Below are positions 43,012 through 52,900 of a stretch of 64,000 nucleotides of DNA, in pieces. The position numbers and the translations under genes were made by a program. Numbering within the stretch: the first letter of the stretch is position 1; the number at the start of each line of letters is the position of its first letter. Under the pieces are notes generated by a model. That model did no database searches. It saw nothing but the letters and a program-made list of their open reading frames with translations, and had not been told where the DNA came from. This DNA comes from Wolfiporia cocos (taxonomy: Eukaryota > Basidiomycota > Agaricomycetes > Polyporales > Phaeolaceae), in contig JACCLO010000008.1 in assembly GCA_029448655.1 (NCBI GenBank), forward strand, positions 1 to 64,000. Reading direction: 5' to 3'.

Positions 43012-45108
43012 TTATCGTCCGGTCGATCCAAAACCTTGTGTACCGCGTTTGGTTGGTTTGTTGAACTGCTCGTTGTAGGGCCCACTTCCATGTAGGTGAG
43101 GTCGAATGTCTTTTTCGAACTTCTCCTTGGTCATGGATTCCTGTATTTCGGGCGTGATCGCTACTTCGCAAATTAGCTGAGCAATTCTGTCGCCTTTCTT
43201 CACTTGGTACGGGTCTCCAGTGAGGTTCATCAACATGACAAAGACTTCTCCGCGGTAGTCATGGTCTATTACTCCTGCGAGGACATCGATGCCCTTTTTC
43301 GCAAGTCCAGATCTTGGCGCTATCCGACCGTATGTCCCATATGGAACTTTGATACGAATATCGGTGGGAACCGAGGCGGATTTCCATGAATTAATTAGGA
43401 TATCCTGCGCGGCGTATAGATCATAGCCGATCGCATCGGTTGTTCCCCTGGTCGGTAGTTTGCCATTGACTCCTACTTCGATTTCTAAGTCTTCGTTGAA
43501 CTCAACATCGGAATGTACCCATTGCCCTGTAAAGGGGTCGCGCTTGTAGTATACTTTCGGTTGTGTAGGATCAACATCGTCTCGATATTGGGGCCAGTCA
43601 TCGGGCCAGACACATGTGTCCGAATCCCAATCTGGTGAATCAGGGTCGAAGACGGCTATCGTTTGCCGTGTTCCGCCGAGTCTAGTTGATCGGCGAAGGG
43701 GTTGATTTGGGTCGGTACTAAGGGCTGAATATTTTGCCTTGTACTCGTCCAATATCTCCTTAGCGTTAGCCAGATGTTCCTCGATTTCCCACGTGTCCTC
43801 CGCAGGTCCGGTGCCTTTCCAATGGATAAGGTATTCCCACCGGCCGCGTCGGTTACGATGGTCGAGAATGGCTTCCACTTCCCATTCTTCCGGGTCTTCC
43901 ATTTCCATTGGCCTGTCGGCCGCTGGGGGATGACTTTTCTGACCTTCGATGGTTGATTCCTTGTACATGACCAATTTTGAAGCATGGAACACAGGGTGGT
44001 AAGCCCTATATTGTGCATCCATGTACACTTTGAACGTTACCGGTCCCAATTTCTCCGTGATTCGGAATGGGCCGATGTAGCGAGGGGCTAGACTTCTTTC
44101 GGTGTCTTGCCAGCTTCGCACGTCCACGAGTACTTTGTCGCCTACTTTGAAAGGGACGACTTGCTTCTTTTGGTCATAGTACCAGGACCATCTTTCGGCT
44201 GCAATTTTCATTGCCGCCTTAGCTTTCTCTTGCGCAGAGAACCGCGTGTTCGCAATTTCTACTAAGTCTTTGTTTCGGCTTGGTTCGAAACTGCTTGGTC
44301 CTGCAATAGGATGACGACCTAATTCCACCAGGAACGGAGATTCCTTGGTAGTTTCGCTGGCTGCATTATTGTACGCAAATTCCGCTGTCGGCAGGAACTC
44401 CGACCAGTTATCTTTTTGGTACGTGTTAATATAGCACCGTAGATACTGTTCGAGTATTTGATTCACTCGTTCGGTTTGTCCGTCTGCCTGCGGATGGTAC
44501 GCAGTAGTCATTGACCTTTGAATTCCCAGCAGGGTGCACCATTCACCAAATAGTTTTGAGGCGAATTGCGTCCCTCTGTCCGATACTATCTGTTTCGGTA
44601 ACCCGTGTAAGGGATATACCTTTTGATAGAGTATCGTAGCTAGGTCTTTTGTTGAGAAGGTATTTTCGATTGGGAAAAACCTTGCTCTTTTGGTCAACCG
44701 ATCCACTACGACCATGATCGCGTCATGCATTCCCGATGGGGGTAGCTGAGTAATCAGGTCTATTGTCACCACTTCCCACGGGCCTGACGGCACCGGTAAG
44801 GGTTGCAGGGGGCCGTACGGCTTCTGCGGGTGGTTCTTCATACGTTGGCATGTGTCACATCCGTCTACGTATTTCTTGACGTAAACGAACATTCCGGGCC
44901 ACCAATAGTTGCGGCTTAGCAATTCGTACGTTTTGTAGCGTCCGAAATGCCCAGCTGACTTGTGATCGTGATGATACTCGACCACTTGCCGTCTGATATC
45001 CGCTGGTGTAGCTGGAACGTAGACTTTGCCTCTTCGGAGGAGTAACCCTCCTTCGTAGTTCCATTCTGATAGGTCTTTTTTGAATTCACGAGGGCCGGAT
45101 GAGAGCAG
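43012..45108 (-). CDS. Element B pol, C-terminal part: integrase, chromodomain, dUTPase
   Basis: Continuation of element B pol after the element D insertion; the true junction is at 45104-45108 (AGCAG), and codons upstream of it in the same frame are LTR. In order: zinc-binding HHCC (YHHDHKSAGHFGRYKT ... CDTCQRMK), integrase core with D in VTIDLITQLPP, D in SDRGTQFAS and E in TERVNQILEQ, a chromodomain (WEVEAILDHRNRRGRWEYLIHWKG), a WPDDWP linker and dUTPase (AIGYDLYAA, PRSGLAKKGID, GVIDHDYRGEV, GDRIAQLICE, GTQGFGSTGR). Joined with 55125-57460 it gives about 1,475 residues in one frame, so only the D insertion breaks it. Confidence 0.93.
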   Translation of the reverse strand: MLSSGPREFKKDLSEWNYEGGLLLRRGKVYVPATPADIRRQVVEYHHDHKSAGHFGRYKTYELLSRNYWWPGMFVYVKKYVDGCDTCQRMKNHPQKPYGPLQPLPVPSGPWEVVTIDLITQLPPSGMHDAIMVVVDRLTKRARFFPIENTFSTKDLATILYQKVYPLHGLPKQIVSDRGTQFASKLFGEWCTLLGIQRSMTTAYHPQADGQTERVNQILEQYLRCYINTYQKDNWSEFLPTAEFAYNNAASETTKESPFLVELGRHPIAGPSSFEPSRNKDLVEIANTRFSAQEKAKAAMKIAAERWSWYYDQKKQVVPFKVGDKVLVDVRSWQDTERSLAPRYIGPFRITEKLGPVTFKVYMDAQYRAYHPVFHASKLVMYKESTIEGQKSHPPAADRPMEMEDPEEWEVEAILDHRNRRGRWEYLIHWKGTGPAEDTWEIEEHLANAKEILDEYKAKYSALSTDPNQPLRRSTRLGGTRQTIAVFDPDSPDWDSDTCVWPDDWPQYRDDVDPTQPKVYYKRDPFTGQWVHSDVEFNEDLEIEVGVNGKLPTRGTTDAIGYDLYAAQDILINSWKSASVPTDIRIKVPYGTYGRIAPRSGLAKKGIDVLAGVIDHDYRGEVFVMLMNLTGDPYQVKKGDRIAQLICEVAITPEIQESMTKEKFEKDIRPHLHGSGPYNEQFNKPTKRGTQGFGSTGR
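45104..45108. repeat. Target duplication AGCAG of element D (left)
   Basis: AGCAG also follows element D at 55125-55129. Bridging it restores element B pol in frame (KELL into SSGPREF). Confidence 0.95.
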
Positions 45109-45807
45109 TGTCACAGATTTGGGACATGCCACTATTTTTCCCGTATTTTTACCTATTTATCTGGTATTTCTACGACCTTGTAGACATTTACGCTGCTAAG
45201 CGCCCGTCTACACGTACACGCAACCAAACAACACGTACACAACGCGGTATACGTCCACTTGTCATAACAACACGTACATAACACGCTTGTACGCGTCAAT
45301 GACTCAGCGGACTAACCTTCGGTGTCACGCGCTTTACTCATATCCCGGTACCGGGCTATGTCAGTACGATTGGATAAGCGGCCCGCTCGTTATCACATGC
45401 CAATGCCCTTATGATTACTCATATCCCGATGCCGGTATATAAGAATCACATGCATGGCTTACTAACGTAGCTACAGCCACTTCCACAACATGGACCTACG
45501 GTCCAAACAAACGATCTTACTGGTGCGGCCATTACCGGCGCACATGGTCTATTGTAGTTTACGACTTAACCATATTAGTTATGTCTGCGCACAGACCACC
45601 TTCATGTTTGGCTCCCTTACCGGTAACCAAACAAAGCATGTATATAAGTAGGGCTATCACTGCGGATAAGCCTTAGATTTGTTCTCTGCATTCGCACAGT
45701 TACATATCATCTCTGCTTGCGCCCACTAGCCTCCTCACCAACCTCCAGCAACTCCTTCAAGTCGCTTATTAGGTTATAGTGTGAGTCCCACAGTCTAGTC
45801 TGTGTCA
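45109..45807 (+). repeat. 5' LTR of element D (699 bp)
   Basis: Starts TGTCACAGATTTGGG, ends CTGTGTCA. TATATAAG at 45641-45648 and the predicted RNA start at about 45675. GTGAGT at 45781-45786 is a consensus donor 21 nt before the LTR end. Confidence 0.95.
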
Positions 45808-45820
45808 TAAGAACAAATCT
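45675..45820 (+). promoter_or_regulatory. Self-primer and primer-binding site of element D
   Basis: agatttgttct at 45675-45685, 34 nt after the TATA box, is the exact complement of agaacaaatct at 45810-45820, two bases after the LTR. This is the arrangement of Tf1-type self-primed elements. The 11-nt pairing is perfect. Confidence 0.75.
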
Positions 45821-46828
45821 CCCCCCTACCCCCGCCCTTGCGCTTGCGCTTGGGTCTGGGTTTCTATCCTACAGGGGCTATTACTTGTTGCTGCGCACAT
45901 CCCTTTCTGCCTGACAAGGCGATTGGGGTGATAGTTGAGATCTGGGGGATACATCGCCATCCTCGGCAGAGGATTGGCAACCAGGGAAGCCACACCGCCT
46001 TTTTAGGCAGGAGGCCTACCTAACCCGGACTCCAGGGTCAAGGAGACATGGTCCTCGCTGACAAGCTTGGACTATGCGCGGTTAAGACCCGCCTGTGGAG
46101 AAAAGGGGACGGTCTGCCTGTGTGCGCCCAACCCCCTGTCATGGCAAGCGTTGTTCAGCGCCCCATCACTATCCATAGGGTCATCATTATGATGGCATGG
46201 GAATTTTCCAAAGCCGCCTCCCAGGCGTAAGGGACCTGCTTTGAACCCGTTATGGGAAAAGCAGTGAGGGGGGTGACGTAAAAAATCACCCTGCCATAGG
46301 TCACTCGCGGTAGCCAATAGCATAAGTCCTCCGGGCAGCTCGGCGTGCGAGCATGGGTCAAACGGATTTGGGGCCCCATTGGAAGAGAAGCGCGTAGCCC
46401 ACTCCCTCGGGATGTGGAGCGCTGCTGTCTCGCGATCTTAGATCGACAGTGGTTTTTTAGCCCTGATGTGACACCCATGTGGCTATAGACGGCAACCTCA
46501 TTGTTGAAGCATGGACAGGCTAAGGGATGTAAAATCCCAGCCACTTTCCGGCATCGTCCCTCCGGGGCGGTGTCGTGTATCCGAATCCCAATCATCTGAC
46601 CCAGGAACCGGCCTGGCAGTCAGCAACTCTACCCCTGGAGTCGGCGCCTCTGACCGTTAGGGTCATGCGAATATCCGCGCCGTCTCGGCACAGGGTTTGC
46701 GCGCAACATAAGAGTAATTATGCCCCGTAGTACACCTTCTTTGCTCCTGAAAAGGAGTCCACTACCCTACCTTACATAATCCCTTTCATTCCTGTTCTTG
46801 GACGTATCACTGGGAAACTTCGTTTCTC
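45808..46828 (+). other. 5' leader of element D
   Basis: About 1 kb, GC-rich and without a conserved frame. It is shared with the interior of element C in the same relation to the LTR. A CCTGAAAAGG hairpin (ctcct-gaaa-aggag, 46744-46757) lies near the end, just before ORF0. Confidence 0.75.
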
Positions 46829-47752
46829 ATGAAGGCTGCACTTTCTAGAATCATGCCCCGCGTTACCCGTCGCACCCGTGGCTCCTCCACTGCCCCTTAC
46901 GTCAAACCGGCGAAGCGGTCCCTTCTCAGCCGCATTGACACCGCCGACATTCCTCGGGCAGAGGACGTCACCTACACGCTTCCTGTAAAGGAAGACTACA
47001 CCGGGAAGCTCCATCTTTGGGAGATTCCCGTCCACATGCCAAAGCACATCGCTGAGGCTGGGAAACCCGCTCCTCGACCTCCCAAACCAGTTCCACTCGC
47101 CAAACGAATCTGGACAGAGGAAGAGAAGCTAGCGCAATCCATTACCGCCATGGAGAACCTAATCGAACTCCGCGAACTCAACAAGCTCAAGCTCGCCCGC
47201 GATAAGCTGAATAAGCGAATCGCCGCCAAACAAGCCGCCAAGGAAGCCAAGCAAGCAGCTTCTTCACTGGCCCTCCGTCTCTCCAGCCCGGCGGCCGGAC
47301 CTTCTGTTCCGGCCAACCAGAAGATTCTCGACCCTTCCCTCGTCTTCGGGAAGAAGAAACCCCTCCAAGCATGCGATCAAGTTATTCCCATGCTAGAAGG
47401 CACTCTCACTCGCCTTACTCCTCTCGCCAACCACCCCCCTAATTACCCAGGCTTCCATATGGAAAACGACATGCGTTTCCATACTATGGTAGTAGAATTG
47501 GAGGACTTGGTGGATAACGTAAAGGATAGAGCGAGACGAGGGAGGATCACCAATAGAGACTGGAGAATTATGAAAAAGTATTGCAAACAGCTCGGCAATA
47601 TCTCCTTTTTGGATTGGCGTACGGACTTAGCTCGTATCGTAGCAGAATGCGTAGCGCTACAAATTACTTTTGCCTTCGGTGTAACACCACCTGACAAGGT
47701 GGCAGGGCCCTCAACTACTTCGGTAGAAGAGGATATACTCGCGATTGTATAG
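46829..47752 (+). CDS. ORF0 of element D, unknown protein upstream of gag
   Basis: A 307-residue frame; a second ATG at 46853 (MPRVTRRTRG) aligns better with the start of ORF0 in element A (MPKAPRFT) and gives 299 residues. The N-terminus is basic, and the middle is a charged helix (LRELNKLKLARDKLNKRIAAKQ) aligning with LNKLLRQKEKLEARIQKQ of A. The C-terminal FHTMVVELEDLVDNVKDRARRG and NRDWRIMKKYCKQLGNI align with the conserved C-terminal segment of A. Similarity is low but in the same order. I know no family. It sits 147 nt before gag, as in A and B (152 and 144 nt). Confidence 0.82.
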   Translation: MKAALSRIMPRVTRRTRGSSTAPYVKPAKRSLLSRIDTADIPRAEDVTYTLPVKEDYTGKLHLWEIPVHMPKHIAEAGKPAPRPPKPVPLAKRIWTEEEKLAQSITAMENLIELRELNKLKLARDKLNKRIAAKQAAKEAKQAASSLALRLSSPAAGPSVPANQKILDPSLVFGKKKPLQACDQVIPMLEGTLTRLTPLANHPPNYPGFHMENDMRFHTMVVELEDLVDNVKDRARRGRITNRDWRIMKKYCKQLGNISFLDWRTDLARIVAECVALQITFAFGVTPPDKVAGPSTTSVEEDILAIV

Positions 47753-47773
47753 TAGAAATACTATCATCTTTTA

Positions 47774-47788
47774 ACTCTGAAATAGAGT
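47774..47788 (+). promoter_or_regulatory. Small hairpin between ORF0 and gag (element D)
   Basis: actct-gaaat-agagt: a perfect 5-bp stem with a GAAAT loop in the same place as the CCTGAAAAGG copies of elements A and B. Confidence 0.45.
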
Positions 47789-47899
47789 GCGAGTGTGATC
47801 TATAACGAAAGTTGCAGCTTTCAAACCCAATCCCTTCTTAAGAATCTAAGACAATGAGTAACCGGAAACTAACATTCGTCACAAACAGATTCACAAAAA

Positions 47900-49909
47900 A
47901 TGTCTTCCACCTCCTCCGTCAGCACTCCCCTCGCTCCCCGCAAGATGCGCCTCCGCTCAGAAGGCCCGGTGACACCGGTAGCTGGTCCCTCGGGAACCCA
48001 GCAACTGGTGACGCTGGAGCACCTAAGCGAGGGAGAAGAAGAAGAAGAAGAAGAGGAAGAGGAAGGAGAAGAGGAAATGCCGGAGTTCGCTCCCCCGCAA
48101 AGGGAATCTCCGACCAATCCCATGGGTACACGCCCAGGCTCCCCCATTGCCGGATACCCACCGGCTCGTCGCACCCGCCCCATCGGACCCGCCACCACCC
48201 TGGAAATGGAATTCTCAGGCCCGACCCGACAGACCAATGTCGCGGTCGAAAACAACCTTAAGGCGTACCTCCCTGAGGAGGAACACCACAAGGTGGATGG
48301 GTCCATACATGGGCCAATCATCGACGCAGCCGTCCAACGAGGGGCGGCAATCAGCCACGACACCACCGACGTTCTTGGTCGGATGGTGCACGCCCGCCTG
48401 GAGCGCATCCATGGACGAATCGACTCCCTGGTTGGGCAATCCAGGGCAATCGAACAGAAGGCCCAAGACGAGCTACACGAAGCGGTCAATTCGGTCCGGA
48501 ACGAGGTGCTGTCCACTCTGGTGGACCTCGGCAAGGAACTCCGACAGGAGTACACCGCCAAGTTCTCCGCAATGGAGAAGGAGCTCCGGAAGGACTACCG
48601 GTCCCGGCTGGACGACCTCGAGGATGCATTTGCTGAACGCATGGAGAAGGTTGACGAGGAACTCCGGAGGATTCGCAAGAATCCCTCCGTTCCCAACCCT
48701 CCCGGCGTCCGCACGCCACCGGAAGACTCAGCACCGGCCCCCGGCAATGCTCAAGCCCGAGCAGCCGCGGCCGCTGCCGCCGCACAAGCTGCAGCCACTG
48801 CTGCAGCAGCCGTCGCCCCGCAGATTCCAGGTCTGCCCCAAAACCTGAAAATTCCCCCTCCCCCCGAATTCTCTGGGTCATCTGGAAAGGTGACTGCACA
48901 GGAATGGGTGGAGAAGATGGGCCTGTACTTCGGTACACTCAGGGTCTACGATGACCATGACCGTATCACCACGGCCCTCTTCCGCGTCACAGGAGACGCG
49001 TACAAGTTTTTCTCGCCTCTCATCAAGAAGGCAGGAAACGGTGAACCTCTCGGCACCTGGGAGGACTTCACCAAGTCAGTCATGGTGCAATACGGGAAGA
49101 TGACGGATAAGGAGATCGCGAAGAAGGAAATTCGCGGCTATTACGGCACGAAAGGCAAGGAACTGGCAGAATCGAACTATTTCAATTACTGCGAACGGTT
49201 CCGCACCCTCGGCCGACTCTCCGAAACCGCCAACGAGACTCTGGTGTGGGAATTCACCGAGACTCTCCCCGAAAAGGTTAAGGACACCTTAAACGTCCTC
49301 GGCAAAACCCCCTTCTTCAAGGCCCCTACCGACATCGAACCTCTGATCGATTTTGCACTCGAAATGTATCAGACGTCTTACCCTGACAAGATCAAGGGTT
49401 CGATCTTCGAGAAGACCGGCAAGAAGGACTCGGCACCTGCCGAAAAGAAGGAGACGTCCTCCGCTTCTGCAAAGAAGTCGGAGAAGAAAAAGGACAAGGG
49501 AAAGGCGCCCGCCAAAGCCCCCGCCGACACCGCCAATGCCGTCTGCACCTACTGCAAGCAGACGGGACACTATTTCAACAAGTGTCCTAAGCTTGCCGCG
49601 GACAAGGCTGCGGGAACGTTCGTGCCTGCCGCTCAGCGGGCCGAACAACAAAGGGCGAAGGATGCAGCTGCCGCGTCTGGAAAGACCACGGCTGCTCCTT
49701 CGGGTAGTGGAAAGGGACAGGCTTCTGGCAAGAAGCCGTACTCGGCGCCCCCCGCGGATGGCAAGACGTATCGTGCCCGAACGATCTGGGAAGAAGTGAC
49801 GGCTGACTCAAGCTCAGCAGGACCCTCGGCCCCCGCCACCACCGTCGCCAATGTCGGGACCATCTCGGTTCCCCTCGCCCCCACCACACGTCTCGAAGAC
49901 GTTCTGTGA
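47900..49909 (+). CDS. Gag of element D
   Basis: 669 residues. It has a Ser/Pro-rich start, a run of about 12 Glu at residues 46-60, a coiled coil at about 160-270 (LERIHGRIDSLVGQ ... ERMEKVDEELRRIRK), an Ala-rich linker, and a capsid domain from about residue 318 (PPPPEFSGSSGKVTAQEWV ... GDAYKFFSPL). A Lys-rich stretch precedes one zinc knuckle CTYCKQTGHYFNKC (C-X2-C-X4-H-X4-C). It forms the particle and binds genomic RNA. The C-terminus (PLAPTTRLEDVL) overlaps pol by 59 nt; pol lies in the +1 frame, so programmed +1 frameshifting is a likely mode of expression. Confidence 0.95.
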   Translation: MSSTSSVSTPLAPRKMRLRSEGPVTPVAGPSGTQQLVTLEHLSEGEEEEEEEEEEGEEEMPEFAPPQRESPTNPMGTRPGSPIAGYPPARRTRPIGPATTLEMEFSGPTRQTNVAVENNLKAYLPEEEHHKVDGSIHGPIIDAAVQRGAAISHDTTDVLGRMVHARLERIHGRIDSLVGQSRAIEQKAQDELHEAVNSVRNEVLSTLVDLGKELRQEYTAKFSAMEKELRKDYRSRLDDLEDAFAERMEKVDEELRRIRKNPSVPNPPGVRTPPEDSAPAPGNAQARAAAAAAAAQAAATAAAAVAPQIPGLPQNLKIPPPPEFSGSSGKVTAQEWVEKMGLYFGTLRVYDDHDRITTALFRVTGDAYKFFSPLIKKAGNGEPLGTWEDFTKSVMVQYGKMTDKEIAKKEIRGYYGTKGKELAESNYFNYCERFRTLGRLSETANETLVWEFTETLPEKVKDTLNVLGKTPFFKAPTDIEPLIDFALEMYQTSYPDKIKGSIFEKTGKKDSAPAEKKETSSASAKKSEKKKDKGKAPAKAPADTANAVCTYCKQTGHYFNKCPKLAADKAAGTFVPAAQRAEQQRAKDAAAASGKTTAAPSGSGKGQASGKKPYSAPPADGKTYRARTIWEEVTADSSSAGPSAPATTVANVGTISVPLAPTTRLEDVL

Positions 49910-52900
49910 AGAACACACCAGCCCCGCAGCGGCTGGGAGTGTACAGCGCCCTGAAGAAGCGCACCTCTACGAAGAGGCTTCACAGAGACCCCTTATCTTG
50001 TGGGAAGATAAGGCGGTCGTACGTCACTCGGTATCCCATCTCGGAATATTCGGTAACTCGGCAACGGACTTTGCCCGGAGGACAAGGACACTAGCTACAC
50101 GTGCCCCTCCTGTACAATACTTTCATCCTGACCCCACCGCGCTGAAGTTTTTTACTTTGTATAATGTACACGGAAATGATTCTCGAGACGACAATAAATC
50201 ATTTTCCATCGAAGTAGAATTGTGGGTATACGGAAAGAAAGTCAACGCCATGGCATTAATCGACACCGGTGCATCAATAAGCGTCATTGATAAGAAACTC
50301 GTCCATGAGGAGAAGTTAGTCACTCAGAAACTACCTTCACCTCTCGAGATTCGCAACGCCGACGGTACCTCTAATACCGCCGGTAATATCAATATGGCAG
50401 TAAAAGCTTATATGGTGCACGAGGAACACAAGTCCACCGAATTCTTGTACGTAATGGACGTACAGAATGCGGATGTGATCCTCGGATATGACTGGTTCCT
50501 GAAACACAACCCGGACTTCAATTGGCCGGAAGGAACTTTCACATATCGGTGTACGGAAAAATGTAAACATGGCAAAAGGGTTTCGATTTCTGAGGAAGAA
50601 GATGAAATCGAACCCCGCAACATCTATCAGATCATCAATGACTTTCCAATAGATTTTCTCGGCTTAGAGGAGCCTGAGAATCCCTTTGTCGCTTGGGTGA
50701 ACACCCTTGACGAAGGAACGGAACTCCTTATCGATGCCATTCAGTCGATAACGGAGAAGTCGGATGATGAATTCCTGACAGATGCGGATCTCCAGAAATG
50801 GAAATCCTTGGTTCCGGAGGAATACCAGGAGTTTGGTCCCACGGTATTTTCTCAACGCGCATCCGAAAGGATGCCCGAACGGAAACCATACGACCACGCC
50901 ATCGACTTCCCCGATGACGCGGTACTACCGCCCCCGAGTAAGGCATACAAGATGTCTCCTCAGGAAGCGAACTCGCTAGATCAGTGGATTCAGGAAGAGT
51001 TACGGAAGGGCTACATCCGACACTCAAAATCCCCGATCGCGAGCCCGGTCTTCTTTGTCCCTAAAAAAGACGGTGGAGCCCGAATGGTAGTCGACTACCG
51101 AAAAGTAAACGACTTGACCATTAAAAACAGGTACCCTCTCCCACGCATAGACGAGCTTATCGATAAGCTTAGCCAGGCTTCGATATTTACGAAGCTCGAC
51201 TTGCGTTGGGGTTACAACAATGTAAGAATCAAGGAGGGAGATGAATGGAAGACCGCATTCATTACGCCTAACGGCCTTTACGAAGCTGTAGTCATGTACT
51301 TCGGTTTTTGTAATGCACCCAGCACGTTCCAACACATGATGAACGATATTCTAGGTGACCTTATCAGAGAAGGAAAGGTCATTGTCTACCTAGACGACAT
51401 CCTTGTGTTCGGAAACGACCTGTTGGAACACCGTCGTATTGTCAAGCAAGTATTACAAATCTTGCAAGACAACGACTTGTTCGCGAAGCCTGAAAAGTGC
51501 TTCTTCGAACAAAGCAGTATTGAATACCTGGGAATGATCATTTCCAAAGGAAAAGTCGAAATGGACCCTAAGAAGGTAGCCGGTGTCATGGACTGGCCTA
51601 CACCTGTCAAGGTGAAGGACGTCCAAGCCTTTGTTGGCTTCGCCAACTACTACCGTCGGTTCATTAAAGACTTCTCCAAAGTGGTTAAGCCGTTAACCGA
51701 ACTGTCCAAGAAAAACACGCAGTGGAATTGGGGACCCGAACAAGCGGAAGCATTCCAAACTCTCAAGGAAGCTTTCACATCGGCTCCAATACTCCGGATC
51801 CCAGATCAGGAGTCCCCGTTCCGCGTGGAAGCGGATTCTTCCGATTACGCAACTGGTGCAGTGCTATCACAATACTCTTCGGAGGATAAGCTCTGGCACC
51901 CGGTAGCCTTTTACTCGAAATCTCTATCAGCACCCGAAAGGAACTATGAGATTTACGATAAGGAGTTGCTCGCAATCATCCGCGCTCTAGAGGAATGGAG
52001 ACATTACCTCGAAGGACACCCACACAAATTCGAAGTATGGTCGGATCATCTCAATCTGACATATTTCAAATCGGCACAACGGCTAACCCGGAGACAGGCA
52101 CGTTGGAGTCTTTACCTGACAAGGTTCAACTTCACCATGTGTCACAAACCCGGTAAAACAATGCTTACGGCTGATCCTCTGTCACGGAGGCCAGACCATG
52201 AAGAGGGGGTGGAACTCGACAATCGCGATCAAATTTTGCTGAAACCGGAATACTTTACGGTTAGGGCGCTAGAAGCGTCACAGCAGGAGATACAATCAGG
52301 CGACGAGGACCTTCTCCGACAAATCCGACAAGCCCTCATGGACGATCAAATTACCAAGGATTACCAGGAACTACTGAAAAGTGGTCCCAAGGAATTCGGT
52401 AAAGATCTCCAGGAATGGAACATGGAGGCCGGATTACTCCTCAGACGAGGAAAAGTGTACGTTCCAAAAGAGCCTAAGGAATTGCGCACGAAGATTCTGG
52501 AGTTACATCATGACCATGTGACGGCCGGACACTTCGGACGATGGAAGACCTATGAACTTCTATCACGTAATTACTGGTGGCCTGGAATGACCACGATGGT
52601 AAAGCAATACGTGGAAGGTTGTGACACATGTCAACGCATGAAGAACCACAACCAGACCCCGTACGGACCCCTGCAACCGCTCCCAGTTCCGGAAGCACCT
52701 TGGGACACCGTCACAATTGACCTTATCGTCCACCTACCGCCCAGCGGCGAATTGAAACAATTCAATGCTATTATGGTAATAGTGGACCGGCTTACCAAAC
52801 GAGCACACTTCATTCCCACGTCAGACAAGATAACGGCAAAAGAATTAGCGAACCTCCTGTACCTTCGGATTTATCCGAACCACGGACTTCCGAAACAAAT

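Larger units (their letters stand above)
45781..47888 (+). other. Candidate intron removing leader and ORF0 (element D)
   Basis: Donor GTGAGT at 45781; branch-like ACTAAC at 47868-47873; acceptor CAG ending at 47888, 11 nt before the gag ATG at 47900. The layout parallels elements A and B although the sequences differ. Inferred; no transcript data. Confidence 0.5.
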
